Positions 7,176 through 18,932 of a stretch of DNA of 36,373 bases are shown here, one piece after another (position 1 is the first letter of the stretch; each line of letters opens with the position of its first letter). This DNA comes from Haplosporangium gracile (lineage: Eukaryota; Mortierellomycota; Mortierellomycetes; Mortierellales; Mortierellaceae). The translations under genes and the position numbers were made by a program. The stretch is taken from contig JAAAUF010000379.1 in NCBI GenBank assembly GCA_015499985.1, forward strand, positions 1-36,373, in the 5' to 3' direction. The notes beneath the pieces are model-generated. The model saw nothing but the letters and a program-made list of their open reading frames with translations, searched no databases and had not been told where the DNA came from.

Positions 7176-9848
7176 TTACAAGGACATGAACTCGGAGCGA
7201 CGCCGCCTGAACTCGTTAAGACGCTGGAAGGAGTATTCAAAGTAATCGAAATCAATCTCACTCTGCGACGCCTGGATCAGTCCCCAAAGTCCCCACATGA
7301 TATGGGACGTTAATGCAAACTTGTTGACCTCCTTGTACATGCTGTCCAGAATCTCGGCCTTGGACACTCCTCCACTGCCATCGCCACCATCCTTGTGCGT
7401 CTTCCTAGGCTGAGGCTTCTCGTGCTCGGCCGCACTGTTGCCCTTCTGCTGCTGGACAGGTACCACTGATCCTGCTCCGTTGGTCGCAACAAATGTGGTG
7501 TTGTTGTCCTTGGATGTTGCATCCTCTCGTGTAATCTCGGAGGACGAGCGCTTCTTGAGAACTGCAGAGGTGACCTGGAGCGCCGAGAGGGTAGCCTTGG
7601 ACAATCCACTGGCAAGAGCGCTAGTGAAGCTTTTCCGCTTCTTGGCATACTTGGTCAAGTTGATCGCCGTCAGATGGTATCCGCACAGTGCAATCTCAGC
7701 CTCCATGTACGCCTCCAAAAAGTTGAGCTGCTCTTCCTTGGTGGGGTAACGGTCGGGGTGGAGGACCGAGGGGGTATCCGAGTGGTAGTCGGCTGTCCAC
7801 TCACAGAAATGGTTTCCGATATCGAACCCACGGCTGTTGTATCCTGCGTACTCAAAATCGATGACCACCAACTCTCCACTGCCATCTAGCGCCTTCAGAA
7901 TGTTTCCGTATTGTGTCTATTTTTCAAAATGAATGACAATCAGAGGTCAGATGGGGCCATTTATGCCGCTGCGAGTATGAACAGGAGAAAACAAAAGCCC
8001 TTTCGGGTTATACATTACATCATTGTGTGCAAAGACGAGCGGGGAGTGGACGGAAGCCAAGTCGCGATGGATTTCGTCGACCTCGACAAGGAATTTTTCA
8101 AAATCAAACTCGCCAACGACAGCACGCTTAGAAGGGTCCTTGGCGCAGATCTTCTTAATAGCATCCTTGGCCAATGGGATCCAGCGGGCAATGTTCTCCT
8201 GAGTCTGGGGGATACAGCCCTCTGGTGGAGGAAAGACGTTCACGATGTTGTGGAGCTCACACATACGGTGAGCGATATGGCGAGAGGTCCTTGGGTGGCG
8301 AATATCGTCCTTGGTCAATGTGGTCGACTCGACATACTCCTCAAAGCGTCCGTTCTTGAAGATTCCCAACAGCGAGGGTCCGATTTGCATTGTCGACAGG
8401 TTCTGCAGCCACTTGAGCTCGTCGTTACGGGAGATGAGCGACTCGAGACCGATACCATAAACTCTCAACAAGACCTTGCGAGGCTTGACATGAGCGATGG
8501 GTTCGTCGGTGGGATTGTCGACTGTGTTGGCAGAGATGGTGCTGGGGGGTCCTGAGACTAGGAAGATGCAGTTGGTCATGGCTCCGCTGATACGGAAAAG
8601 GGTCAAGGAACGATAATCGGTGACCTCTGCCCAGTCCTGTACTTCCAGAAGGTGAAGGAGCTCCAGTGTCCTCTTTGCCAGCTGATCATCCTTCAATGTC
8701 CTAATGAAAAGTAGAGTATGTAACGGTTAACAACGTGGATATGATTCGTATCTGGATGATAGTAATACTCAAGAGTCGAGAGTCGAAAAAAAGAAAAGAA
8801 AAAGCCGAAAAATAAAAATTTCAGAGCGCCGTTTTGTTTCGTCTTTTTCTCACGCGACCACAGGAGACAGCAACAAAGGAAGCTAATTCATTTGTTTGTC
8901 GCTTGTTTTGATAGAAAAGCATGTCTTCATTCGTCCATCTGCCCATGATGCTTTTTGAGTGTTTACTAAACAGCCCAAAAGGCAAGGTTTGGCTTTGGAC
9001 AAATAAACCTCGGACGCAGAAAGGAATAAAAAATAATGATGACGGTGAACGAAAATTACAACAGACGATCGATCCAATTCGGATCCACTGGGGTGAGTTA
9101 AGATGGACAAACGATAAAAAAAATAGTGTAATCATCATCATCGAAGGAGCAGCAACACAACCGTGCGGTCATGGCCCTACGCACACACAGACATCACACA
9201 CACATCGCGTAATCCAAACACGCATAAAGGAACCCCTTGGTCGTCCGTATCATCATTTAAACTAACTGATCCACTTTTTGCTTTGCCAATAGATAACTCA
9301 AAAAAAAAGGAGGGAATCACAATTCTCCCTTCTGTCTTGATTTCAGTGAACACAAACACTGGCAACTACAAAACTTACAGGAGATCGATTTCCTCGTCAT
9401 CCAAGAACTTGACAGCATCAGGACGCATAACCGGGAGAACCTTGAGACCCGCAAGACTAGACCTCTTGCTCAGTGGGGGACGGTGAGGGGCATACTGATG
9501 GCAGACAGCAGGCTTGTGCTTTTGCCAGGGGAAGATCGAGGAGGCCACACTCTGACGAGCAGAGAAACCAAAGTGCTTCTTGGCTCCAGAGAGATAAATT
9601 GGATCATCGACAGGGGTAGTAGGAGGGGAATCGCCACGGATGCTGTCCTTGTCGGCCTCGGAGGGGACGTAGGTGGGGAGACGCACGGGCTGGTCCTGCC
9701 AGGAGGCGTCAACCTCGAGTGCTGTGGAGTTTGCGTCCTCAGGACTCTGGCTTGAGGGCTCGTGAGTAGAGGTAGTGGCAGCGAACTCTGGTCGGAGGGT
9801 GGTGTCAAGACGGAGTGCTGGTGCACCTGCAGCATTGATGGAGGTCAT
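7176..9848 (-). CDS. CKI1: Choline/ethanolamine kinase
   Basis: Three exons, 9848-9379, 8700-8019 and 7916-7176, give 630 residues. Donors are GTAAGT (9378) and GTAATG (8018); both acceptors end in TAG. The enzyme phosphorylates choline (and often ethanolamine) with ATP, the first step of the CDP-choline (Kennedy) route to phosphatidylcholine, in the cytosol. The catalytic loop HNDTQYGN is assembled exactly at the exon 2/3 junction (HND at residues 382-384), followed by VIDFEYAGYN (Asp404, metal-binding) and GFDIGNHFCEW. The C-terminal block HIMWGLWGLIQ...IDFDYFEYS is also typical. The roughly 157-residue N-terminal extension (exon 1) is Pro/Ser/Thr rich, and a charged low-complexity insert of about 80 residues lies before the C-terminal block. 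Yeast Cki1 is of similar size (582). The first intron (678 nt) is long for this window. The symbol is by homology; an ethanolamine-preferring enzyme cannot be excluded. Confidence 0.92.
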
Positions 9849-11069
9849 GGGAAGTGAGATGTGTTAAAATGGAATGAATGTAAGTGATGTACAGGGAAAT
9901 GGAAGGAACGAGGGATCTGGTTTTTGTTTGTTGTTGATGATGATGAGGGGATGAGAGTGATGGAGTTGATGGAAGAAGGGGTTGTGTTGTAGGATGCGAA
10001 GAAAAGAAGAAGAGAAAGAAAAAAAAGAAAAGAAAGAAAGAGAAAAAGAAGGTTGCGGTTTTATCAAAAACGGTTGGGGTAAAGAGAGTAAGAGCCCTTT
10101 GTCGTGAAGGAAGCGAAGAGAAGAAGAGAAAAGAAACTATCCGATCTCATGGCATAAGACATCCAAAGGAGCACAAAATGGTGACGGGCGACGAACTTGT
10201 CTGCTGCTCACACGAGCTCGAAAATGTCTTTGATCCTTTATCTGACAACACTCGACTCCATCTTGCTTCTGCCTTGGATGTTACTCTTGTAAACTCAGCC
10301 TCGAGACTTCTTTTTCTTTTTTGTTTTTTTTTTTCTTCGGTTAATAACTGTGATGACTGTGGGAATAGTGTGTGGGAGAGGAGGACTGTGGAGTGGCGGG
10401 ATCCAATTAGTCCTCTCTCCTGACGAGATAGATTCCCTGGTAACCCATTAGCGGGAATGGTATATGGTGTCTGTAGGCGTGTGCCTGTGTGCCTGTGTGC
10501 CTGTGTGTCTGTGTGCTGGTACCACCCGTTTGTTTGTCACCCACAAAGAGCACAAACACAACCAACAGATATGTATGTAGAGTAGGACAGTTGGCTGTGA
10601 TCTAATTTCATGTGACATCAAGCGCAACAAATGCAAACTTTGGCCAAATCAGGATGCTCATGTTGGGGGAAAACCTTCTTGGAGTTGGACATTTTCTTTT
10701 TCTTTCTCGCATTGGACACAACCATATGTCATTGCTATTTGCTCTCTTTCTGACAATTTTACCCATGAAGACATACAAACATTGAACAACACAGGCCACC
10801 CCTCTACACATTCATTACCACCTTCAATTGGCAAATACTACGAAAAAAAAAGTATTATTATGTATTAAAGAAACTCAAAACGACTAAATGGTATACGAGG
10901 AAGGCAAAAAGAGAAAAGGGGACGCAATCTGTGGTATCTGACTGATCGTCCGAAAGTACTCCCACTCCCGCTAAATCGACATCAGTCAAATCAATGACGA
11001 AAACGACGATCTGGGCGAAGCAACAAAACAGGTAACGCTCATTTCTTATTATGATCTACCACCACCAGA
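9849..11069. other. Intergenic between choline kinase and the disordered-protein gene
   Basis: Includes the purine-rich stretch at 9985-10060 (pyrimidine-rich on the minus strand, directly upstream of choline kinase), an 8-bp tandem repeat at 10481-10512, and the 3' flank of the gene ending at 11070. ORFs here are short and unlike known proteins. No gene is seen. Confidence 0.5.
10481..10512. repeat. 8-bp tandem repeat GTGCCTGT x4
   Basis: Three perfect units and a fourth with one change (GTGTCTGT), in the intergenic region upstream of choline kinase. Confidence 0.7.
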
Positions 11070-12494
11070 TCAACGCGGAGAACTCGACAAGATCGACGAC
11101 GACGAACCATAACGACTTCTGCTGCTGCTGTTGTTGCTGTTAATGTTATACACAGTATGGGCGAAAATATCCGAAAGGTCCTCTTCATCCTCTGGAGTGA
11201 CCCCCGTCAAAAAGGAGATCTGTGCTCGTCTCTTGCTCACGATCTTGTTCCTGTCACTACTACTTCCTCCTCTGTCCACTTCGTCCTCTTCCTGTTCCTC
11301 CTCAGCCACCCTGCTATTTCTGTGCATCGGGGATTCTTGGTGCGGGCGACGAAGGCGCTGTCGTGGGTTATTTTTGTTGTTGGAGATGGAATTGTATGAG
11401 TGCGACGGTGTGCTGGGGCTGCTTGGCGTACTCATCGACTTGGGTGTACTGTTTGGAGGTGTCACGGGGATAGATTGTTTTGTTGCTGCTGGTGTTGGTG
11501 TGGGATCGGAGGGAGGAAAGTACATGTCCTTGGCTGAAATGGCAGGTGGACTGGAGGGAGGGGTTGACAGAGTATCAGCAGGGGCGACGACTCGTCGTTT
11601 AGGAATCATAGCAGGAATAGCAGCAACTGCAGGGACTGCTGCAGCGCTAGCATAAGGAGGAGGAGGAGGGTTCGTGGGAGTAACAGCGACTTGACTATTC
11701 TCTTTGTCTTGACCGACAACAACGACGACGGTTGGAGTTTGTTGTTGTTGATGGTGATGAAGGTGTCTTTGTTGGTTCATCGATGCAGGTGACAAAGATC
11801 GAGTCGGCGAGGGTTCAGAAAACGACGACGAAGACAACGAAGCAGACGACGAGGAGGAGAAAGGAGGGGTGCTAAAAGAGGGGATAGCGTTCCTCTTGAT
11901 CTTGTTCGCAGGCAAGGAAAACATGCCCGGACTAATGCTCGACTCGGTCGACAAGAAGGTCCTGACCCTCTCCGGCGAGGTACCAATGATGATAGTTGTA
12001 AAGTAATCGGCATCGTTGTCCTTGAACCGATCATTCGACCCTTGCTTCCCCAGTTCTAGAGGAGAGGGTGAAGGCGGGAGGAAATGGCCCTTGTCCGATA
12101 CAGTGCTCAACTGAAAGATCTGCTTGGCCTGTTCTTGCCAATCTCGTTCGGCAGCTTTCTCAGCGGCGGTCTTTTTGCTGGAACCATTGGCATCGATACC
12201 GATCATGGCGCCTCCTGCGGAAATGAAGGAGGAGACGCTGGGTTGGTTCCGTTGATGTTTGTGGTGGTGGTGGCCGGCCGAGGCCGGTGGGGGGTTGATC
12301 GGGAGACGTGGCGAAAAGTGTGTAGATGGCATTTGGCCGACAGTGTGTCGTCTTGTAGGAGCCGTACCAAAGATGTTTCTGACGGACGTCAGGCCAGCGA
12401 TGGATGTTGTTAGGGATGCAACCGCAATGGAAGTAGGGGAGGAGATGGCCGTGTTCACCTTTACAGGTGTGTTGGCGGTATGGCGAGGAGGCAT
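11070..12494 (-). CDS. Disordered Ser/Pro-rich protein, 474 aa, function unknown
   Basis: Single open frame from ATG at 12494 to the stop at 11070, no intron needed. I recognise no domain. The sequence is low in hydrophobics and packed with Ser, Pro, Thr, Asn and Gln, with runs such as HHHH (75-78) and QQQQ (249-252). Many SP/TP sites cluster at 141-145, 229-235 and 308-363 (TPPSSP, TPPNSTP). A KEN tripeptide is at 264-266. The less biased parts are 104-135 (charged, possibly helical, AAEKAAERDWQEQAKQ), 164-195 and 418-450 (KRRAQISFLTG, EDEEDLSDIF), which are where conservation should be looked for. Codon use (C/G-ending codons in the non-repeat parts) supports real coding. It is divergent with the GRAM-TBC gene over about 1.06 kb. 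A nuclear or cell-cycle role would be a guess. Confidence 0.75.
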   Translation of the reverse strand: MPPRHTANTPVKVNTAISSPTSIAVASLTTSIAGLTSVRNIFGTAPTRRHTVGQMPSTHFSPRLPINPPPASAGHHHHKHQRNQPSVSSFISAGGAMIGIDANGSSKKTAAEKAAERDWQEQAKQIFQLSTVSDKGHFLPPSPSPLELGKQGSNDRFKDNDADYFTTIIIGTSPERVRTFLSTESSISPGMFSLPANKIKRNAIPSFSTPPFSSSSSASLSSSSFSEPSPTRSLSPASMNQQRHLHHHQQQQTPTVVVVVGQDKENSQVAVTPTNPPPPPYASAAAVPAVAAIPAMIPKRRVVAPADTLSTPPSSPPAISAKDMYFPPSDPTPTPAATKQSIPVTPPNSTPKSMSTPSSPSTPSHSYNSISNNKNNPRQRLRRPHQESPMHRNSRVAEEEQEEDEVDRGGSSSDRNKIVSKRRAQISFLTGVTPEDEEDLSDIFAHTVYNINSNNSSSRSRYGSSSSILSSSPR

Positions 12495-13555
12495 TATTAA
12501 TTGAATATGACGAGAGTGTGCGAAAGAGGGGGAGGAGAAGGAGGCGCGGAAAGTAGACAGTTACGAAGAGGAAGAGGAGGATGAAAGTAGAAGAGGAAGA
12601 GAGTGTGGAGAAAGAAGGGTGTATCGATGGTTCAAAAGAGAAGAAGAAAAAAGAAGAAAGAAGAGAACCAAAAGTCGATGGGGCAAAAAGCTGAAGAATA
12701 AGAAATAAGAAGACGGTCAACTGCCTGATAATGATGCGCCCTTTTTCTTCTCCTTGTTTTTGTTGTTGTTGGGGGTCATGTCATGCCCCCTATAACGACA
12801 TGACATGCCTGAATGCATGTACTTTCGCAGAGTGTGAGGCAGGAACAACGCTACAAACTAGGGGCTAAAAGAGGGGGTGACTGACAATGGTTCCCCTCTT
12901 ATTTTCTTATCTCTTTCTCTCTTACTAGGTTATGCAAAGTGAAAAGATCCGAGGGGGTCAGCAAAGGTTAAAGACAGAGACAGGTCAAGAATAGATAACA
13001 GCAAGCAGTATCTGCGTAGTAAAATAGTAGAAAAGTAAGTTACAGTAATGGAAAAAGACGAAGTAATTTGGTTAGACATGGTCCAAACGCCTGTTGACAC
13101 ACTCTCTGCTTCTCTTTATCTGTTGTCCCTGGAAGAAGAGTAGATCTCATTCACTGCATAATTTTTAGTTAGTGTGTGATCCGCGTGCCTGACTTTGTCT
13201 GACACGACTGACGTGCCTGACCTTTTTATGGTCTTGAAATAGGGGCAAAAAGGGGTCCTCTGATGTCTTTTTTTTTCTTCTTCTTTCTTTCTTGCTCAAA
13301 ACAACAACAACAGCAACCAGCAACCAGCAACATGCCTAAACCCCTTCTCCTAAACGTGTCTTATCCTCCGTTTCCTTCCCGTCTTTCGTCACCGTTGTTC
13401 TCTTTGTCTCATTCTCTCATCAGTCTGTCACTCTCCATTCTTGTCCTCCCATCCACCCTTCTTTCTCTTTCTTCCTTTCCTGACAAAATCTTTTTTTTTT
13501 TTTTTCTTTACCCTTTACCTTCAAGCCTCCTTAAAGACAACAAAATTCAACGACG
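12495..13555. promoter_or_regulatory. Divergent intergenic region with inverted and direct repeats
   Basis: Serves the disordered-protein gene (left, minus) and the GRAM-TBC gene (right, plus). It holds CATGTCATG (12777-12785) and its inverse CATGACATG (12799-12807); the first is also enclosed by GGGGG and CCCCC (12771-12790). CGTGCCTGAC occurs twice, at 13184-13193 and 13212-13221, one spacing of 28 bp. The last 300 bp before the ATG at 13556 is pyrimidine-rich on the plus strand. Confidence 0.45.
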
Positions 13556-16500
13556 ATGATTATTAAGCCAATTCCAACCTCGGAAACAGACCAGACAGTC
13601 GTATGGCAAGACGAGGAAGCCAACCACAGGTTCATCCTCCAAGCACGCTCAGTTCCCTTGATTTCTACCCACCAGATCAAGAAATTGCGAAGGCTCTCCC
13701 TCAGCCTCGTCACCAGCATGGGATCCAGTAACTCTAATAACGACAGTTCACGACCTTCGCTTGGATCAACCCTTTCTTCAACTGCGCTTCCTTCACTACA
13801 AGAACATGCACAAGCGGACGATAATGAACCAGTACTACCCGAACCTCCGAAGCCTTTAACTAGCGGCATCACATCGCCATTCAGCAAGTTCTTCCCAAGG
13901 ACAACATCCTTCTCCTCGTCCTCTGTGGCCTCACTAACATCAACAACATCGACGACAACTGAGTCATCGCCAGCAACGACAAGAGCAGAACGAAGGCCGT
14001 CGATAGGTCATCGAGCAAGTGCCAGTTTCTCATCTGCAAGCGACCTCTTTGGGAACCTCGTCGACAGTGTCCAAAAGGGGTCTGCGTCAACACAACGGAC
14101 AATCCGACAACTGCCCTCTTTGAACATGTCAATGTCATCCCTGGGATCAACCCTCTCGTTACCATCCATCTCTGCCAAGGTGCCCGCTTCAACTGCACTT
14201 GGAAAGATACTGGACTCTGCGATTATGGAAAGCAATAAGATCTCAATGGAGGACGCTACTTTCCGGATTGTGCTGCAGTGTTCACATGAAAACCATGTTG
14301 TTGCGATTGCGGTCGATGAGGCGACCATCCGAGCCGATTGGGATTGTATTCACAAGACCGTGTTTCCAAAGGTAAGCATGTATATGCGTGTGTGCTTTTT
14401 TTTTTGTAATGCAGTAGCAATAGGGGAGGTTTGTCGATGCGCAGAAGGAGGTACTCGTGGGCGATTTGCATAGATATTTATCACTTGTATTTCTTTTATG
14501 CTATATGCTATATATGATTATAGATCTCAGAGCTTGAGCTCGGTTTGGCACCCAGCCGGGGAGATGAAACAGAGTCGGACAAGCGATGGGTCGAGGAACT
14601 GGATCGTCTGAGTGAAGCATGTACAGTACTTACATTTGCCAAGCATGGATAGAAGATGATCTCTGGGCTGTCATTTATCAGTAACATTCAATCACAAACT
14701 CACACAGAGACTGATTGATCACATTCCACATTCCACATTCCAACAATGACTTGCTGATGTAGTGTCTTTGGACCATGACCAAGACAAGGCCATCATGTGC
14801 GCAGAGATTCACCGCATCTTTCGCTTCGAGGACGAGGAGCTGCTATGTTGTACGTATTATAACTTGCTTTGCCTTAAAATATATGAGCGGAAAATAATGG
14901 CAGGATCGAAACTAACAACGCCTTATTCATTCTTATTGACGATCGATATAGTCTACAAGTCGACATATGTTCAGGATGACGGCTCGGTGTTGGCAGGATA
15001 CCTGGCAGTGACAAAAAACTATGTCTGTTGGCACAACTCGACCATGACCGAGAAGACTCTTGACCCATCAATGATGTTCTATGGCAGCAGCAACAATTCC
15101 AGTGATGCCACCGTTTTCACAAAAGTCGCCTACAGGGATGTTCTGGAGCTTAATGATGAGTATGAGGGTCAAACTGGACACATTGTCATTACATCCCGCA
15201 CATCCAAGGTGAGTTTCTTTTGTATGATGTTTAGAGACAAATCTCATCGCCATGTGCTTATTGTCATGAAACCGCATGCTAATTTTTTTTTCTGTGCTTT
15301 TTGTGCTAAAATAGTTTGTGTTCTTGCCAACATTCCAGCGCCAGGAACTGTTTGACGTTCTCTCTCATTTCTGCAATGCACATATGCGGATCATGATCTC
15401 TGAGTTGATGACTGAAGCAGAGGGGAATCTGCACTATCGACAATTCAGTGATTCGACCACGGGATCTCTCACGGACGACGAGGACGAGCACGACCTCCAC
15501 TCAGAGTCAACAACCGCAGCTCAAAAACAATCACCCGAGTTTTTTTTGGTCAACTCTATGGCTGATCTGACAAAGTTCAGACAGAACCGTCGCTATCATT
15601 CCGTGTTTCGACTTCCGCAGTCAGAGAAGATCCTTGAGGAGATCGAGACGACCCTAGAAACAAAGTCGGTTGCGGACGCCCAGACGGGGACCCTCTATAT
15701 CTCTCAGAACTTTATCTGCTACACCTCGGGGTCTCTTGCGCCACCACCGCCACCAACGACGCCGCTATCCACGGAGTCGCGAGCAGCTGGTACTACAGGA
15801 ACAGGAACAGGAACTGTTACGAGCACATTGCCCGTGGAGGTACCGTTGACGACTCCGTCCTTGATTCTAGTCATTCCGCTGTTGGAGATTCTGGAGGCCA
15901 AACGAGAGGCGAGTCCATCCAACACGATTCACAAACCAGAACATCAGTCAACGGCCTCATCTTTAGCAACCCAGTCTGCATCAACTTCTCAGCCACAGTC
16001 GGTACTCAACTCCTGGGCATCCAACAGCGCCATCTCTAGCATCATGGCTCTTGGAGCATCAGTGCGTCAACAAGTCGGTGTGAGGATCACTCTCCGATCA
16101 AGAGCGTCACTTTGGTTCACACGCAATCAAGGCGGAAATCAGGAGCTCTTCGAGATGATTGATAAGGCGCTCCATTCTGTTCACGTCTCGACAGCGTTGC
16201 TAAAGACCCTGGATGTCCAAGTACCTTCGTCTCAATCTGCTCGGTGGTCGACAGCCTCTTCTGCGAGAAACGCGTCAGAAGGATCGGAGGATCTGACGTT
16301 GGTGGACGAGACTGGATGGACGGATACGGCGCCGGATGATGATCATGACCATCTGGGGCTGACTGTTCCTTTGCCGTACGGGCTTCAACATTTGTTTTCT
16401 GTGGCGCGTCCAAGCTTGGCGGTAGGAAACTGTCAGAGCGACGATGGTGATCAGATCTCTTCGGTTGCAGCCAGCCAGGAGCAAGATACGGACATGGAGC

Positions 16501-17828
16501 AAGAGTGCGCGTGGGTGGATTACTTTGCCCAATACGGTCGCGACATGTGTATGATCAAAACTGCACAGCTTCGACGACTGATCCTCAATGGCGTTCCCGA
16601 ATCTTTCCGCCCTCAGCTCTGGACAGTCCTCTCGGGCGCATCCTACTTTCGTTCAGGAGACGAGTCTTATCGCCGGAACCTGCTAAGGCTCCAACAACAG
16701 GACCGAATCGCTCGCAACACCGGCAGTGGCAGCAGAAATAACAGTGAGGATGGACATTCATCACAGATGACGATGGTGACGCTTGGCGAGATTGAGAAAG
16801 ATGTGAAGCGGAGCATGCCCGACCATCCAGCCTACCAATCGACCATCGGCCTGGGCGCCCTCCGCCGGGTCCTCAACAGCTACTCCTTCCGGAACCCGTC
16901 CATCGGCTACGCCCAGTCGATGAACATTGTCACCTCCGTCCTCCTCCTCCACCTTAAAGAAGAAGACGCCTTCTGGGTCCTAGCCACCATCTGCGAGCAA
17001 CTCCTGCCAGACTATTACTCGAAATCCTTCCTTGTCGGAGTTCAACTAGACCAAAAGGTGTTTTCGCACCTTGTCCAGACCACCCTGCCGGCGATCGCGT
17101 TACATTTCCAAGAGATTGATTTGGACCTGGCAACGATTACGATCCCTTGGTTCTTGTGTCTTTACCAGTCGGTTTTGCCACGCCCTGCGTCGACGAGGGT
17201 GTTGGATTGCTTTTTTTATCAGGGCCCCGTGTTCTTGTTCATGTTGGGCCTTGCAATTCTGAAGAGCTGTCGGTTGTCGCTTTTGCAGTGCAGGAATGAT
17301 GAGGGGGTTGTTTTGACCGTCCAGGGCTTCTTCAAGAAACTCAAGCATGACTCTTCTTCGCCATCATCTTCTTCGCCACCTTCTTCCACCAAAGCCGTCA
17401 CGTCTTATTCGACAACTGGCTCTTTTACTTCCCCAGTAGCAGGGTCATCATCCACCGCAATAACCACAGCAACCGGAGGAGTGATCGACCATCCAGTCAA
17501 CACAAAATCCCGCCTCAAGACAAAAGACCAAGTCAGTTCCGAAATCCGACGCCAAATGGGTCTCTCTTCCGCTCACGCACCCCTGAGCGGGAAGCTGTTG
17601 ATGGACCACCTGTTAGAGATGGCGTTCCGGGATTTTTCGTACATCACCCAGGACGAGATCTGTCGACTCCGGGATCAGTTCCGGATGACTGTTGTTTCTT
17701 CTATGGACCACCGTCGTCGTCCTCGTCGCCAGAGTCGCCAAAGTCGTCAGAGTTGTAGTAGTAATAGCGACTCTCCTCCGTTGACTTATGAACAGCAACA
17801 GGAGCGGGCGTTGTATACTGAGTTTTAG
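13556..17828 (+). CDS. GRAM-TBC domain Rab GTPase-activating protein (TBC1D8/9-like)
   Basis: Five exons: 13556-14371, 14524-14620, 14763-14849, 14952-15208 and 15315-17828. All introns are GT-AG and all phases agree, giving 1256 residues. The N-terminal about 270 residues are Ser/Thr-rich. A first GRAM domain (about 318-440) includes ELLCFYKSTYV, built across the exon 3/4 junction. A second GRAM-like domain begins near residue 505 (YHSVFRLP...GTLYISQNFICY) and carries low-complexity inserts. The TBC domain (about 838-1100) has both catalytic fingers: the arginine finger motif I-E-K-D-V-K-R (near 910-916) and the glutamine finger Y-A-Q (near 950). It should therefore stimulate GTP hydrolysis by a Rab protein in membrane traffic. 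The GRAM-GRAM-TBC order is that of the TBC1D8/TBC1D9 family; the target Rab cannot be told from sequence. A Ser-rich insert (about 1100-1170) and a basic Arg/Gln-rich tail follow. Its 3' end faces the tropomyosin gene 230 bp away. Confidence 0.9.
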
Positions 17829-18058
17829 ATGTCATTTTCGTCTCAGTGGTCTTTTTTTTTGCGTTTTTCAAAGGTGCTTAATGAAAAAAATAAAATAGTT
17901 TACTAATAGGTGTAATGGTATGGGATATCAAAACGGACAAACGAAAAGAAAAACAAACTTGCAGTAACGGAAAACAAAATAGGGGAAGGGGGGGGGGGGG
18001 TATGATATGGTATGTATGCGTGGGAAACACACAAAAAGGGGTCTGAGAAGAAAAGGAC
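17829..18058. other. Convergent 3' flanks of the TBC and tropomyosin genes
   Basis: Short shared 3' region containing AATAAAATAG (17888-17897) and a run of 13 G (17988-18000) after GGGGAA. The G run would be transcribed as G in a long TBC transcript and as C in the tropomyosin 3' UTR. Confidence 0.5.
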
Positions 18059-18932
18059 TTAGAGATCCTGGATGCCCATGTAGGTCGCCTCGAGGTCGGC
18101 CTTGGCGGTGTTGTACTGGATGACGAGCTCGTCGACTTTGGACTCTGAGGTGCTGTTCTCGTTCTCGAGCTGTTGGGCCTTGCGCTCAAACTGTTCTGCC
18201 TTGATGTCCATTTGGCGAAGTCTAAAAATTGATTGATGTGATGAATGACAAGAGAAAGATGATAATAATAATAATAATAATAAAAAGGTTGTTAGTTTCC
18301 ATAACGGAATTGATCAGTAAGCAATAAGAAAAAATGAACATAGTCAAAACCAGAGAAAAGAAGAAGAAAAGACCTACTTCTCGGTAGCCTCGCCCAAGTT
18401 ACGTTCCGCAGCCTCCAACTCGGCCTCCAAAAGGGCAACCTTTCTTGAAAGACCCTCTCCCGTCGACTTTGCAGTCTCCCCAGCATCCAATCCGCTCTTG
18501 GCATCCTCGATACGAGTCTCGCACTCGGCAATCTTGTCTTCGGTGTATAGGACTTTTGTGCGGAGTGAAGCGATTTCGTCGTCGCGGGCGTTGTTTTCGT
18601 CCGTCAAGCGTTTGACTTCCATCTCTGCGGTTTCGGCTTTGGCGAGCTTGGCTTCCAACTCTCCGCGAACGAGTGTCATTTTCTGGTGAAGGAAGGGGTA
18701 CAGAGGGTTACGTAGGGTAGAGAGAGAGACCGAGAGAGAGAGAGGACGAGGTTAGTTGGTTTGTACGAGAAAGTGTTGTGTAACATGGTGGAGGGAAGTA
18801 CGGTCCCAGGGTCCATATAGTACAGAATAAGAATAGAAGTTGTCTCATGTCCTGGTGCTGGTGTGCTTGTCCTGACTGTATATTTGTGGAGGTGAGTGTT
18901 GTAAGTGAACATACCTCCTTGAACTTGTCCAT
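18059..18932 (-). CDS. Tropomyosin
   Basis: Three exons, 18932-18915 (MDKFKE), 18682-18378 and 18221-18059, with donors GTATGT and GTAGGT and acceptors CAG and TAG, give exactly 161 residues, the length of fission yeast Cdc8 tropomyosin. The protein is an uninterrupted heptad-repeat alpha-helical coiled coil rich in Glu, Lys and Ala with no Pro, and starts with MDKFKEKM as fungal tropomyosins do. It binds along actin filaments and stabilises actin cables and rings for polarised growth and septation. The tiny first exon (18 nt) followed by a 232-nt intron explains why a simple ORF starts only at the internal Met of exon 2. The second intron carries an (ATA)n microsatellite. Confidence 0.93.
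18261..18283. repeat. (ATA)n microsatellite in tropomyosin intron 2
   Basis: About seven ATA units inside the intron 18377-18222. Confidence 0.7.

Noticed and set aside
10605..10615. ATTTCATGTGA, 10 of 11 match to the yeast inositol/choline-responsive element upstream of choline kinase
   Set aside because: It is about 750 bp from the start codon, imperfect at the last base, and use of that yeast element in this lineage is not established.
13263..13559. 98-residue ORF with poly-Phe just upstream of the TBC gene
   Set aside because: It is the pyrimidine-rich leader read in frame; composition is that of the promoter, not of a protein.
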